Positions 43,772 through 55,936 of a stretch of DNA of 64,000 bases are shown one piece after another. A model generated the notes under the pieces. The model was not told where the DNA came from. It ran no database searches and worked only from the letters and a program-made list of their open reading frames with translations. Location of the stretch: contig NC_049562.1 in NCBI RefSeq assembly GCF_013368755.1, positions 3,968,001 through 4,032,000 of the forward strand, read 5' to 3'. Each line of letters opens with the position of its first letter. Positions within the stretch are counted from its first letter, which is position 1. The translations under genes and the position numbers were made by a program. The DNA comes from Talaromyces rugulosus (taxonomy: Eukaryota; Ascomycota; Eurotiomycetes; Eurotiales; Trichocomaceae).

Positions 43772-46700
43772 TCAATTATAGCCACCTAAAGTAATTTACT
43801 GTTAGCTTTGACTTGTACCTGAAGTTGAAAATAAAAAGAAGAACTTACCACCGTAGGACTGCGCATGCATGGGCTGTGGCAGTGGTCGAAGCTGCGAGGT
43901 TGACGTCGGAATATCAATCCGGCGCAACAAATCCACCAGTTTTTCCGCCGAAAATCGTCCTGCGTTGTAAGCCGAGGCAGGGGGGATAATACTGAGAAGC
44001 TGCACAACATCGCGAGGCAATGGAGCTGCCGAGGGCTGCGGCCTATATTGGCCACCACCGATAAGGGGGCTGCCATTGCTTTGCGCGCCGGGACGCTTCA
44101 GTTGATCTGGTCGACGTGATGATGGAACGCTGCCGCCCTTTAGAGGGGATTCGGCACGTAGGAACTTTCGTGGCCGGCTGCTATCGTCATCGTAATCGTC
44201 TATGGGATACGTGCGCTTGGGCGACTCGATCGACGGGACCTCCAAGTATCGCGAAGGCGTATCCTGCATCGACGCGTGCTGTTGTTCTACGGAAGTCATT
44301 GCTGGTGGCCGAGTCTGAGATGTCGAGATAATGATTGGAGCAGCTGTTGGGTCAAAGTTGGGTGTTGCATGGCGATGTGCGAATTGAGTAAGCGTTGGGT
44401 CTTCAGGGAACAGCTCCCGCATGCGACTTTCGAGATTAATGACTTGAACCAAATCGCCGTACCGAGATTCGTATTCATGGATAAACGAAAAAATCGCTTT
44501 CGTTTTGGGTATATTTTCTGGTTTGCTAGACAGTCGCCTGACAGTCATTTCAAACACAGCACGAGCATCTGCAATTGAAAAGAAAACAAAGGTATTAGCA
44601 ATAAACCAATAAAAAAAAAAAAAAAGAACGGGCTACTCACTGGTGACATCGTTAATGTCAAACAAATGCTTCAAGTACTCAAGCGCAAAGTTCTCATCGT
44701 CTGGGAACAGTCTCGCGCCACGCTCAAAGATTCTCGTGGCAGCTGGATCCTTGTAGCAGTGATGCTCGATCAAGGCACTCGCAATGTATACATCGCTGGT
44801 GATGCGTCCACGTTTGCGAGCCTCGGCAAACACCTGTCTCGAGCCTGCAAGCTCTCCAGGCTTGCCTTTGCCCTGAATCCGACGCATAGCACGCATGAGA
44901 GCAATCCAGGCAAACGAAATCAACTTTGAAACAGTCGTGTTTTGCGCAGTATGTGCAGCTTTGATCGTATCAATCTGCGTTTCCATTGCGGCTTCTTTGG
45001 CTTTGGCTTCGCGTGTGCGCTCATCTTCGTCCTCGTCGTCGGCAACTGGATGATACTCATCCTGGGAGTTGGCAAACTCTTCTTTGACTTGAGCGATTTC
45101 TTTCTCTTCTTGCTCACGGGTTTTCGTGTGGAGGGCGTACAGGGCGTCTAGTACTTTGTCGTAGGCTTCCCTCACCTTTGCTCCCCGTTTTTGTGCATCT
45201 TGTTCCGATTCCGACTCGATCTCAAGTCTATCGGCGCGTTTGAATGCTAGCAGACAGCTCTCTGGGTTCCCTTCAATCCCTTGCCTAAGTAATTCATTGC
45301 CTTCTGCAATCATATCACTCTGGAAACAAAACTCCGCCGCCTCGAACCACAAGTCCGGGAAGAACCTCAAAGCCATTAATGCTTGCTTGTAGACGTACAG
45401 AACTCGGCCTTTATAGGCTGAAATATCCTCTTCCTTGAGAACAAGGGGGTCGCCCTTCTCCCAATTGACCCATCGCCGCCACAACTCGGCTTGCTGTTTA
45501 AACGCTAGATCTCCATAACAGCCCGGGGCAGGCGGTAGTTGAGGAAGAGTGGTCCTGTCCAAGTCTCTAGTTAGGTTTTGTAACTCTGTATAAGAACTTC
45601 GAGCCGTCATGTAGGCTGGTGACCGCTCTTGGAGGAATTTCCGACCCTGGTGATATCGCCTCATTAGCACAATAGAGCATTGATGGAACGGGAAGAAACA
45701 AAGTTACCGTCAATTTGTTCAGGCCCATCTCAAATTGATCATATTCCTTCCACAGCGTGTTCAACGCATGGGTCGGAATGCAGATCGCTCTCTGGTAGGC
45801 TTTCCGCAGCAAGTCCATCTTCTGCTGGTCTTGCCAGCCCGTGCCACCGGCATTCCCAGGTCCTGTTTTGATAAACTGTACATAGTCTGTCCAAAGAGAA
45901 GCCGAGTCCCTGTCCATCCCAACATGCGTAAAAGCTAGATCATAGGCCGACGAAATCGTTCGTCGTGCCTGGCCAGATGTGTCTGTTGTTAACGGGTGAC
46001 GCCGACGAATGTAGTCCAGGTAAACAGTCCACAATTGCACATTCGGTATGCTCAGAAGCGTACGGTTAAAGATCTGTTCTAGACGCTGTAGTTCGTTGTT
46101 TTCCGACTCCATGTTCACGTATGCGACCCATTGATCAGCCTATATTCAGGTCAGCGTCAAAATACCAATCCACAAATTTGGGAGAAGGGGGCGCCATACA
46201 GCAGATGGAAACACTTTGAAAAACCGCTCGTATACATCTCGTGCATTGTCAAGCCTGTTTCGACTTCGGTGCTCACCAATCAGTTCCAACCATGCAGCAA
46301 TATCCCCACGGGGATCTTCTTTGATTCTATCTTCCAGCAAGCCCACGCGATCATGGGGTAGGCGGGACGCTGCTGCCGACGCGGGATTTGATGCCGAAGG
46401 CACCGGTGTTGGCGCATTGCTATATGTGTTCTCAGTGTACGGAATCTGACCAGTCGGCAACGAAACAGAAGCAGAAAGAGAAGAAGAAGAAACAGCATTA
46501 TTAGAAACATCTTTGGAACTGCCCATAGGAGGCGCAGGTGGTTGTATTGATACACCAGATGTAAAAACAGTTTCATTTGCATTCTCAGAAAAAGGACGTT
46601 CAGACATGCTTGCAGAACCAGAACCAACTTCATCGAAGGCCCCCAGTACCCCCGGCGGTTCATACTCTGCCTCATCCTTGTCCTCTTCTTCTAGTTCTTC

Positions 46701-47072
46701 CTCCTCTTCCTCTTCCTCGTCATCATCATCATCATCGATAACAAAGCCGCCTATAGTTTTGGTCTTTGGCTGGTCAGGCGCAGATATAGAAGCTTGCGAT
46801 TCAGTTCTTGAGGGAGGCTGTGAAGCGGCGTTTTGGTTTTGGGTGTTGCCTTCTCCGTCAGACTGAGGTGCGGAAGTGGTAGGATTTTCTTCGGAATGGC
46901 CATTCTGATTATCTTCTGCTATCGAAGCTGAGTATTCCTCATGTACTGTGTTTGATGGATCATAGTCCTCAGAGCCCGACAGCTCAGCGCCATGAACAAC
47001 TGCTGCAGGATCATACTCAGCACTCATGGCCTGGGCCCGGAAAAAAGCTTGCTCGGCATCTTCCTCAGCCAT
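43772..47072 (-). CDS. rna14: RNA14, mRNA 3'-end processing factor (HAT repeats)
   Basis: Five exons, 46200-47072, 45708-46139, 44641-45646, 43849-44568 and 43772-43785, give 1,014 residues. The N-terminal 240 residues are acidic and disordered (a long Asp/Glu run and Ser-rich stretches). HAT repeats follow: DIAAWLELIGEHRSRNRLDNARDVYERF, ADQWVAYVNMES, LWTVYLDYIRR, the conserved LNKLTGRKFLQERSPAYMTARSSY rebuilt across intron 2, then LWRRWVNWEK, SFAWIALMRAMRRI and FEMTVRRLS. This is the Suf domain that dimerises in cleavage factor IA with Rna15. A disordered tail ends SYGGGYN. It acts in the nucleus in pre-mRNA cleavage and polyadenylation. The last exon is only 14 nt (codes for the final residues and stop). 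It is head-to-head with ASF1. Confidence 0.95.
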
Positions 47073-47633
47073 TATCAGAGCAGCGCAGCCAAGTGAGAAT
47101 AGAGCGAAGGGCACCCTGCAATGGGCAGGGCCAGGGTCAGCAACTGGTCTGTATACCATCAATAAAACCAACAATAACAAATAATCGTACCAGGAATGTT
47201 ATGTGGATTAGCGCTCGCAGCTGGTGGAGTTTGGCAGCGCAAATAGCGTAAATTCCAGAATAACCAGGGGCTTCGTCGTAGTGATGCAGGGTTAAAACAT
47301 GGTATTTGAGAGAAGGAACAGCTTGTTGTCATGAAACTTCGTCAATTCTTTGTCGCAGGTCGATCCGCTGTTTTGCAAGCTTAAGGTTCGGGCCCGCATC
47401 ATGCGAGGGCGAAGCACGTGACCTGCGTTAATTGGGGCGCGAGAATGAAGCAACGCGGTGAGCGCGTCTTGGACTATTAAAGCCGCCCTGTTTCCTCACT
47501 GCCATGCCCCTACATCCCCTTTCTCTCTCCCATACTCTTCTTCTTCTTCCCTGAAGATTCTGTCTCGTTACTCTTGCATACCCTCATCTTCCAACACCAA
47601 CTTCTATAGCACACTGCTCAATATACCACCACC
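47073..47633. other. Bidirectional promoter between RNA14 and ASF1
   Basis: About 560 bp between divergent starts. It has a CACGTGACC element near 47,415 and a CT-rich leader before ASF1. I see no gene. Confidence 0.45.
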
Positions 47634-48638
47634 ATGTCCGTCGTTTCACTTCTTGGCGTTAAGGTGCTAAACAACCCCGCCGCTTTCTCTGATCCGTACA
47701 AGTTCGAGATCACGTTTGAGTGCCTCGAACAATTGCAAAAGGGTAACAACATGTTTAGTCTTTACCTTTGAACGCCGCTGACTATATTTTAGATCTCGAA
47801 TGGAAATTGACCTATGTCGGATCCGCCACTTCGTACGTTGTTTACCTTCATCCCTTGTAGCAAACATGGCTGCTAATCAGTGCAGATCCGAACATGACCA
47901 GGAACTCGATTCTTTGCTTGTCGGCCCTGTCCCCGTCGGTGTGAACAAATTCATCTTCGAAGCAGACGCACCCGACCTTAAGAACATCCCGCAAACCGAG
48001 ATTCTCGGCGTCACGGTGATCCTGCTCACTTGCAGTTACGATGGCCGCGAATTTGTCCGGGTTGGATATTACGTGAACAACGAGTACGACTCGGAAGAGC
48101 TCATCGCGGACCCCCCAGCCAAGCCTGTCATCGAACGCGTGCGCCGCAACGTGTTGGCCGAGAAGCCCCGTGTGACTCGATTTGCCATCAAGTGGTATGT
48201 TTTCAGTCAGAAGAAGTCGGAGTATTTGGTCGCGGTTGCTAACTTTTATTTTCTAGGGACTCGGAAGAGTCTGCTCCTGCCGAGTATCCTCCTGACCAGC
48301 CAGAGGCCGATGTTTTGGATGACGGAGACGGATATGGAGCTGAAGAGGTGGAGTTGGAAAACGCCTTGATCAAGGAACTCGAAGACGCCGAGGGCCAAAA
48401 TGGCGAGGCCGAAGTGGGCGAAGACCACGAAATGGACGGCGCCGAGAACACTACTGGTGTTGCCGATGACGACGCGTCTGACGCAGGCAGTGAAGATCTT
48501 GAAGCCGAAAGCAGTGATGACGACGAGGAGGACCTCGACGAAGAAGAAGCCGGCGAGGACGATGTCGAGATGGGAGACGATGCCAACGCTGCTGCTGCTC
48601 AACAACCCCCGCATCAACCCGAAGTCATGGTTCACTAG
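47634..48638 (+). CDS. asf1: Histone H3-H4 chaperone ASF1
   Basis: Four exons, 47634-47742, 47793-47832 (40 nt), 47886-48194 and 48257-48638, give 279 residues. The N-terminal core is highly conserved: [38 protein letters not shown], the [22 protein letters not shown] segment, [27 protein letters not shown], and the LRRNVL-like [19 protein letters not shown]. This immunoglobulin-like fold holds an H3-H4 dimer. The C-terminal 110 residues are almost continuous Asp/Glu, as in other fungal Asf1 proteins. It acts in nucleosome assembly with CAF-1 and HIR and in H3 acetylation by Rtt109. The start is fixed by the invariant MSVVSLL. Confidence 0.97.
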
Positions 48639-49346
48639 ATCAAGTTCAAAAAAACCCTCGCACCCTCTTCCCCCAGACGAAACCAATATACACAAATACC
48701 CTGGAGTTTGGTTCCGCAGCAGGACGACGCTGTTTTACGATTTCATGCACTGCTTATATATTTGATAACGAGTTTGAATTCTTCCCTCGGCAGATGTTAC
48801 TTACCCTCTGTTTCGATTTCTCATTTCCATACGTTCATACATGTTCATGACACATCCCCCGGACATATCCGCTCCCTATACATGAATGAGGTTCATACGA
48901 AAAGGAACAATTTTCCTTGGCAGAAAAGGACACGGAGAACGTCTTTCTTGTCCAACAATGATCTCTTTCGTGGAGAGTAGAAGAAATGATAGAATTAAAC
49001 CCTGTATCCAACTTGTCAAGCACACAATATAGTCTAATTTATATTATTGACATTTGACTGGGATATCCCCGTACATGCAAGGTTACCAATTAATTTGAAC
49101 CAGAAAGCCCCTTGATAAAATATTTGAATATTTGAACATCCAAGGCATTCAACAACCCATTTATAAAATTGACGAAAAGTTTGAAAGTGATGTTACAACT
49201 TTTTAGAGATAATAGAAATGAAATAATGTAGACGAGAAATAAGTTGGTTGGTATCATAAAGTTGACCGAGAGTTATACTAAACTATCAATGAATGAATAG
49301 ACACACTTTCCTCAAGTTCAATGAACGAGCGAACAGCAGAAAGCTT
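48639..49346. other. Convergent 3' intergenic region
   Basis: AT-rich sequence after ASF1 with no credible frame. It probably contains both 3' UTRs. Confidence 0.5.
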
Positions 49347-52300
49347 TTACATTCCAAACTTTGAGCCGAGAGCTAACCATCACTTTTTATCAGCTTTGTT
49401 CTTAAAACGGGGTAAGGGAGAAGAAGAAGAAAAAAAAAAAAAAAAAAAAAAACTCACCACCAAAAACAGCCTTTCTTTTCTGATTCGATACAAATTTGCT
49501 AACATCGTTGGCCCAGTTGCTGCTATTCTCTTCTAGTCGATCCATGCTATCGCCCGCAATTCCAAGACGCTCTGTTCGTTCTTGGACTTGGCGTTGCATA
49601 TAAGACCAGTAGCCTTCGTTGTTGGTGTTACCACCGGCAGCTGATTGTGTAGGAACGCGGCCTTCGCGAAGCGCTTTGCGGCGCTCAACGTCATCGAGTT
49701 TCATTTGTTCCATCATTCTCTTTGATGGTGGGCGATCAGGGCCGCCGACTGTGAATGAGTTAGAATACTGTCATTAAGAATTGAGAAGGGGTTAGAACGT
49801 ACTCAGTAAATCCATGTCGGCAGGTGTGACATATTGGGTTCCTGAAATCCATTGGAAGTTTGATATGGTTGGTCGTGGGGGAATAACAGCGTCTGGATTG
49901 TAGAGTTTATCATCGGACTGCGGTCTGTATATCGTTAGAATTTTCCCTCAAGGCGAAAAGAAAGAAAAAAACATGGATGTCAACATACAAAGGAGTTCCT
50001 GCACCCCAAACGTTGAAAACTGCAATCTCGGAAGGTCCTGCCCATCCGAGAACATCACCAGACGAAGATATGATAGCGTCCGAGAGCCGCTGCAAATCGA
50101 GAGTAGTGTTGATGGAAGTGCACCCAATCTCTTTCAGACCAGGAATCGAGTACGCGCGGGCATTGCCATCACCAAAAACGCCAACAAGACTGTACCCGTG
50201 GCCCTCGGTTTTTACAACTCCTGCCGAGTAACATATAAACTCGTCCCAGGTTTTCGAAGCTCCTTTATTCGTGGCCGGCTTGAAAATCCTGCAGCCAGAT
50301 GATGTTACCACGACCAAGACTCCGTTGACTTTGGCGCCGTTTCGAAGTGCGGATACAACGTTCTGTGTTGCCAATGCAGGTTCACCGGAATCCGCGTTTA
50401 TCGGGTGAATTGCAAGAACAGAATCTTCAACCGCCACGCTTCCTGCGAAAGCGGCCGAATAGGTTCCATTGCTAGACGGTAGGATCTTCAAGGTAGCAAG
50501 GTTTCCACGGTTTGTTCCCACGAAGCAGCAAATACTCGAGTAATCTAAACAACGATGTTAGTATTTATATTTGCTGAAAAGCTGATGCTTTCCACTTACC
50601 TTCGTCCTCCAATGTCAAAACGCCAAACTGAATGCTGGTTGGCCACTCTGCACTGGAGGTTTCGCCCGTTCGACTCTTGCGAATGCTAGCCCGTTTGTTT
50701 GTTTTGGCAAAGTCGCGAATGTCGGCACTGAAAATGACCGCAGGGCCACGGAGGTCAATGATAACAAGGTGACCTTCTTCAAAGCCAGCACAAACGAACC
50801 CAACGTCGCTGTGCTTGAGGGCAGTGACAGGGCCTTTTTGCATTTCCAAAAGGGTCAACGGCAACAAGCCATCATTCAAATTTGGATCAGCTCGGTGTGT
50901 TATATTTGTCATTTTTCCCGGGCCAGCATTGGCACCCGGAGCCTTTTCGCCTCCAGCATTCTGGTTTCGTCCCCAGCGGAATATAACGACTTCACCACTG
51001 CGAAGACCGGCTGACAACTCTCCAGATGCACCTGAAAAAGATAACTGGGTGATGTGTGTATTGATATTACGAGCAATGGCCCGAGCCAGGTCTATTTGAA
51101 TGACATCTCCGTTTTCGATTTCATCGTCGTGTCCTGCATCCCACATTCGGATGACTCCGTCCGCATGTGCTGTGATCGCGATGTTGCGGTCTTCGAAACG
51201 CTTCATAGGCCTTTTACTCTCAGCACCACCGAAAAGAAATTTTGGGCCTAGCGCCCTCCTCTCTTTCAAGCCAAGCCAGTTCGACCGGCTCACTGGAGCG
51301 CAAATCATTTTCGTGACAAAGGGATGTACGAGAGACAATGAGATATGAAGCATATTACTTGGGGAGATAGGATGGCCATTAGGAAAACTGAGAGTGACAA
51401 GCTCCCCAGATGACAATAGAGCAATGACGGCAATCGGATCCTGAGCCCCAGCAAAGTACGGAGATCCGCGAGGAATTGGGCAGAAATCGACGACCTCTGC
51501 CCCCGGCGGAACAGCAAGGATGTGGCGATTGCGAAATGTTTCAAAGTGTTTTGAGAGAATTTGCCATGAGGATGTTTGATAATTCGGAGTTAGTCCCAGA
51601 TCCAAGAACATCAAACCTTTGTTCCTATCACTTGACGGGCGTCCTCCAGCAATCAACAACCCCGTGTTATCTGGGTTCTCCTTTGCACACCATGCAATCT
51701 GAAAGAGAGGATCTTTAACTGAGAATGTTCCGGGTCCGGAGCCTGAGCTCTCAGGCCGAGTTCCTAGTTCGTTGACATTGGCATCGTCAATGGTCCTGGC
51801 CATCACTAAACGTCCATCCTTTGCATCCCAGAAAACCAAACTCGTATCTTCGTGGACCGTGAGAATGAATACATTGGTTGGGTGCCACAAGACTCTTGTC
51901 AATCGAGGCTTGCGTGCCTCCCGAGAAAGAGTTGGATCTGAGTCACCACCCGGAGCACCAGCGGGAACAACGTATTCGAAGAAATTTTGGGCAATATTCT
52001 GCTTGAAGGAGTAGATGACAGCGCCCTCTGGATAGCCGATTAATAGTTTGCCTATATCTCGAGGTGCAAAGGCTAGGGAAACAACTGGTGCCATGCGTAC
52101 TCGTGGGTTCCGTTCTGCCCAGAAGTTGGGAAGTCTGAGCGGCGCCAGAACCTCTCGATCCATATCATAAGCAATAATTTCACCTTTATACAAGAAAGGG
52201 ATCAGTAGCTGAATCAACAAGAGTTTTTTTTTTTTTTTTTTGGTGCAAGCATACCATTTTGAAGACCCAGAATCACGTAGTCCACACTTGGGTCGGCCGC

Positions 52301-52744
52301 AACAGCAGAGACATGGCTTGGCGGGGCATACGACGCCAGCCTTTGCTTCGTCTCCAGCGAAAAGATACATACTTCGCTCTTTGAATCGACGCTGAGCAGT
52401 TTATCGGCAGAAAACTGGAGAAACTTGGCTGAAGCCTTGCGCGGTAGATCGAAGACAACCGAAACCCGACGTTGTCCGAATACGTATATCCGCCCACTGC
52501 CGAACTGGCTATCGCTCGTGCCGACTGCGATTAGCGACTGGACGGGATCGTAGGCGATGGCAGAGATGCGAGAGTTCACGCCATATCGAGCATACTAAAT
52601 AAGATTGCAAAGGTCAGCTTTGCACCGCGAGGTTTGACAGGGTGAGACAATGCGTACTTGGTCAAGAGCAAAGAGGTCGGGAGACAGACCGTCGGAAAGG
52701 TCTTTCTGGATGCCCGCCTGTTTTCCGCGCAAGAAGTGAGCCAT
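49347..52744 (-). CDS. sro7: Sro7/Lgl-type WD40 exocytosis protein
   Basis: Seven exons, 52658-52744, 52255-52594, 50600-52183, 49989-50544, 49803-49924, 49458-49748 and 49347-49372 (26 nt), give 1,001 residues with exact phases. The start MAHFLRGKQAGIQKDLSDGL is the Lgl/tomosyn/Sro7 N-terminus. Two beta-propellers follow (YARYGVNSRISAIAYDPVQSLIAVGT, PPSHVSAVAADP, RNIAITAHADGVIRMWDAG, FVCAGFEEGHLVIIDLRGP). The C-terminal part carries an R-SNARE-like tail: RTERLGIAGDSMDRLEENSSNWANDVSKFV. Yeast Sro7/Sro77 bind the SNARE Sec9 and the Rab Sec4 to regulate vesicle fusion at the plasma membrane and cell polarity. An 18-nt T tract lies in intron 2 and a 23-nt T tract in the last intron (as read on the minus strand), close to the splice sites. 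Confidence 0.93.
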
Positions 52745-53109
52745 CAAGAAGAGAGCTAAAACGAGGGACTAGGGCCAGCCGGGTCCCGACAAAATTCAAT
52801 CAAATCACCGCGAGCAGTTTTTGACAGCTTTGACAGAGAGAAGTTAAATGTTGCTCACCACCAGAGGGTGACGACATGCGCGGGCTGGCTAACCATATTG
52901 GGTTTAGCCTTCTTCCCCGCCTGGGGCTATTTTTATCTCTTTGTTTATTTTGATTGTAAGGTACGGAGTGAATGTAACAATTGAAGCACGAGAGAACGAA
53001 TGATGGTTAAGACCTCTATACATGCACGCTAAACAGGAGTTTTAATTCGCTTGAGACGGAATCCAGCACCGATGAAAAACAATCAACATTTCGTATCATA
53101 GATTCACCC
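52745..53109. other. Intergenic region
   Basis: The Sro7 promoter and the 3' end of the GMC gene. A pyrimidine-rich TTTATCTCTTTG stretch lies near 52,930. I see no gene. Confidence 0.5.
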
Positions 53110-54987
53110 TCAACTTTGCTTGATAAAGTCCGCAGCACGTTCGGCAATGGCATATAACGTGCTCACCAAGTGACCGTCAACCTGGAAAGGGAGAACGGAA
53201 GCGTCAACCACCCTGACGTTAGTCGTCCCATAAACAATAAGATGCTCGGAGACAACACCGCCCTTCTCGCGAGGCATCATAGCCGCAGTTCCGACGGGGT
53301 GGAAATTGGAACGATCTGGCCAAAATTAGCAGCAGTTCAGCAGTAAGAGGAGGAAAGATTCAAGCGACTTACAATGTCTGACGATCCACTCCCTCCATTC
53401 AGCATCAGAGGCATTTTGAGGGATAGTCTTGAGTCCAGGGCTCGACTCTGCCTTGACTAGGTTTCGCAGGGGATAAGTCTCATATGATCGGCGAATGAGT
53501 TTCGCAATCCCAATCTGAAGCTTATTGTCCCAGTCAAGCATAAAGTAGTTTGGGTTAATGGTTGGCTTGATCAAAGGGTTTGACGATGCGATATGGACGC
53601 TGCCGCGTGAAAAGGGAAGTAAGCCCCAGTATTCCGTCATAAGGCTGTTCCCACTGCCCGGGTAATATAAAATTTCTGCGATAGGAACTTCGTCCTTGAA
53701 TATAAGGTCGTATTGGACCCGGAAAAGATCTTCTAAATCATCCGCACTCATTACCCCGCCATTGGCTTTCGCGGTGTCGCTGGCATAATCTTTGAGGCTA
53801 TTGCGGACAAGCGTCGAAATGGCCTCTGTTTCATTGCCAAAAATATCTTGCACGTTGGCGTAAACAAGAGCCGTGTGCCCAGTAACCTTATGTGTAGTCG
53901 CACCAGACAGATCAGTATTCATCTGATCTTGGAGGTTCTCTCCTACACTAGGGAGGTCAACGAGGACGGTGACATTATACTTCTCCAAAACCCGTCGGTT
54001 TCCGATACCCGAGAGTTCAAGAATACCTGGGCTCTTGAGGGAGCCAGCAGAGAGAATGACCTCTCTCTTGGCTTTGATAACACCGACGGTGCCGTTCTGG
54101 TAAGTGACCTGCACTCCGCTGGCCGTGACATTGTTATTTGACGCCGTCCTATCCAACTCGATATGATTCACAAAGGTGTTGAGCAAGACATGAAGATTTC
54201 CACGAGATGCATAGGGCCAATAATAAGCACGGGCAGCATCTTCACGAACATATTCCTGATAATTAACTGTGGAAGGACAGACGCTGAGACCTCTCATTTT
54301 GCCTCCATTAACATCTTCAGACCATGGCACACCCAAACTCTGGAATGTTCCATTCAAAAGGCTCAGGAGTGTGCCGTTAACCATCTTAGTGAAAGCTACA
54401 TCCAATAGGCCGGTTTCACTATGATAAGCCGGGTTGTAAGTGGCCCCAAGCTCGACTTCGGACACGGTTGGGATCGTCAAGTTCTCGGCGCTAAGGTAGT
54501 ACGGGAACAAACTCTCCCAGGTCCACCCATTGTTGCCAACTGCTTGCCAAGCATCGATTTGGACGTCTTCCGCGCGTGTGTACGCCATTCCTATATCAAA
54601 TCAGGACTAGATCAAAATGACCTCAAGGGGTTGTTGCAGCTCACCATTGATAGCGCTGGTGCCAGACAAAGCTTTGCCAGCCCGCAGGACTTGAGAAGAA
54701 TTACCCCCATAGATCTGGTTGACCGACTCGTATTGCCAGTCAATTGCTGTGCCAAACGCGAGTCCGTATCCGTCGACATCGGTGACATTGCTATTGTTCA
54801 GGACAGAAGCACCGGCCTCAATGACAATGACATTGACATTAGGGTTCTCGGAAAGCCGGTTGGCGACTGTAAGACCGGACGTGCCTCCTCCCACGATGAT
54901 GTAGTCGTATTCTCCGTCAGCGATGGGGCCTGAGGCAGCCGCCAACGTGAAAAGGAGGGACAAGAAACATCCCCCAGAGCTAACCAT
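53110..54987 (-). CDS. Secreted GMC oxidoreductase (glucose oxidase-like flavoenzyme)
   Basis: Three exons, 54645-54987, 53373-54590 and 53110-53315, give 588 residues. A signal peptide (SGGCFLSLLFTLAAASG) leads to the FAD-binding YDYIIVGGGTSGLTVANRL with VIVIEAG. GMC signature 1 is LRAGKALSGTSAINGM and signature 2 is GSLKSPGILELSGIG. The C-terminal active-site block SNFHPVGTAAMMPREKGGVV and VVDASVLPFQVDGHLVSTLYAIAERAADFI has the two histidines expected in glucose oxidase and aryl-alcohol-oxidase relatives (FHP and DGH). More than ten N-glycosylation sequons support secretion. The sugar or alcohol oxidised is unknown; similarity to glucose oxidase does not settle it. A TATATAAAG-like element is only about 27 bp upstream of this ATG. 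It begins the accessory-looking right end of the window. Confidence 0.9.
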
Positions 54988-55909
54988 GGTGATCTATAGG
55001 CAATTTCCCTGATATATAAAGAGAAAACAGGATTGACTTGGTGTAGCAGGCTTTCGTGAGGGAGATGTCCTGTATCAATCACGTCCCGAGCAACACCGCA
55101 CAGCCCTAGCAAATAATAATTATTAATACTACTTGCCATGGCTATCTGCTAGCGACTTAGCGCCCTCACTTCTTGGCGATCATCCCGACAATGGTCATGT
55201 TTCAAATTAGCGGCATCTAGATGTGTGTTCCGGTGTTCCCACCAAGACGGCAAGACCTGAGAAACTTCCAGGAACGTTGATAAACACGGACTTACTCCTG
55301 ACTAGTACGGATTTAGTGCTACAGAGAGATTCGGATTTCCTTCACCTTTTTTTTGCTCCACTATCCCCACTATCTAGGCAATAGTTGTTTCACGCCAGCC
55401 TTTATAGTTATAGCTAGGTTGTATTTTATCTGTCATCTAGGTAACTCGTCCGACGCAAACATGCAAGCTAACTAGGTGGAATCATAATAAGCAAAAATCC
55501 AATGTACCATGCATGACAAGCGTCAAGGGTTCACATTTATTCAATCCCTCGAAAACCATGCCCCAGCACCTGATGCGTCGACAAGGATTCTCGGTGAAAA
55601 TCAGACAAAAAATGATTCGACTAGGGCTGGCACTCTGACCGGGCGCTAAACCATCGCCCTAAATCATCGCGTCTCGTATTGACCAAGGACTTAAATTATA
55701 AATAGAAATAGGGGCAGTATTATGCCGTTCTTGCATGTTATCTTTCGTGCAGTATAGAATTTGCACCGAGAAAACTTAAAAAGAATGGTATGCCCCAATA
55801 AAGCAAATAGGGCAGTGAGCATTTGGATTGGTTGCAAGTATATAAAACATAAAGACATCAGGACCTTAATCTAATTTATAGGACACCCATAGAAAAATTC
55901 AATATCAGA
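54988..55909. other. Intergenic region, no gene seen
   Basis: The upstream region of the GMC gene and of the P450 remnant. It is AT-rich with no credible frame. A TGATTGAT element near 55,905 and an AT-rich leader precede the P450 remnant. Confidence 0.45.
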
Positions 55910-55936
55910 TTGATTGAGATTGCAAGTCTTTCAAAC

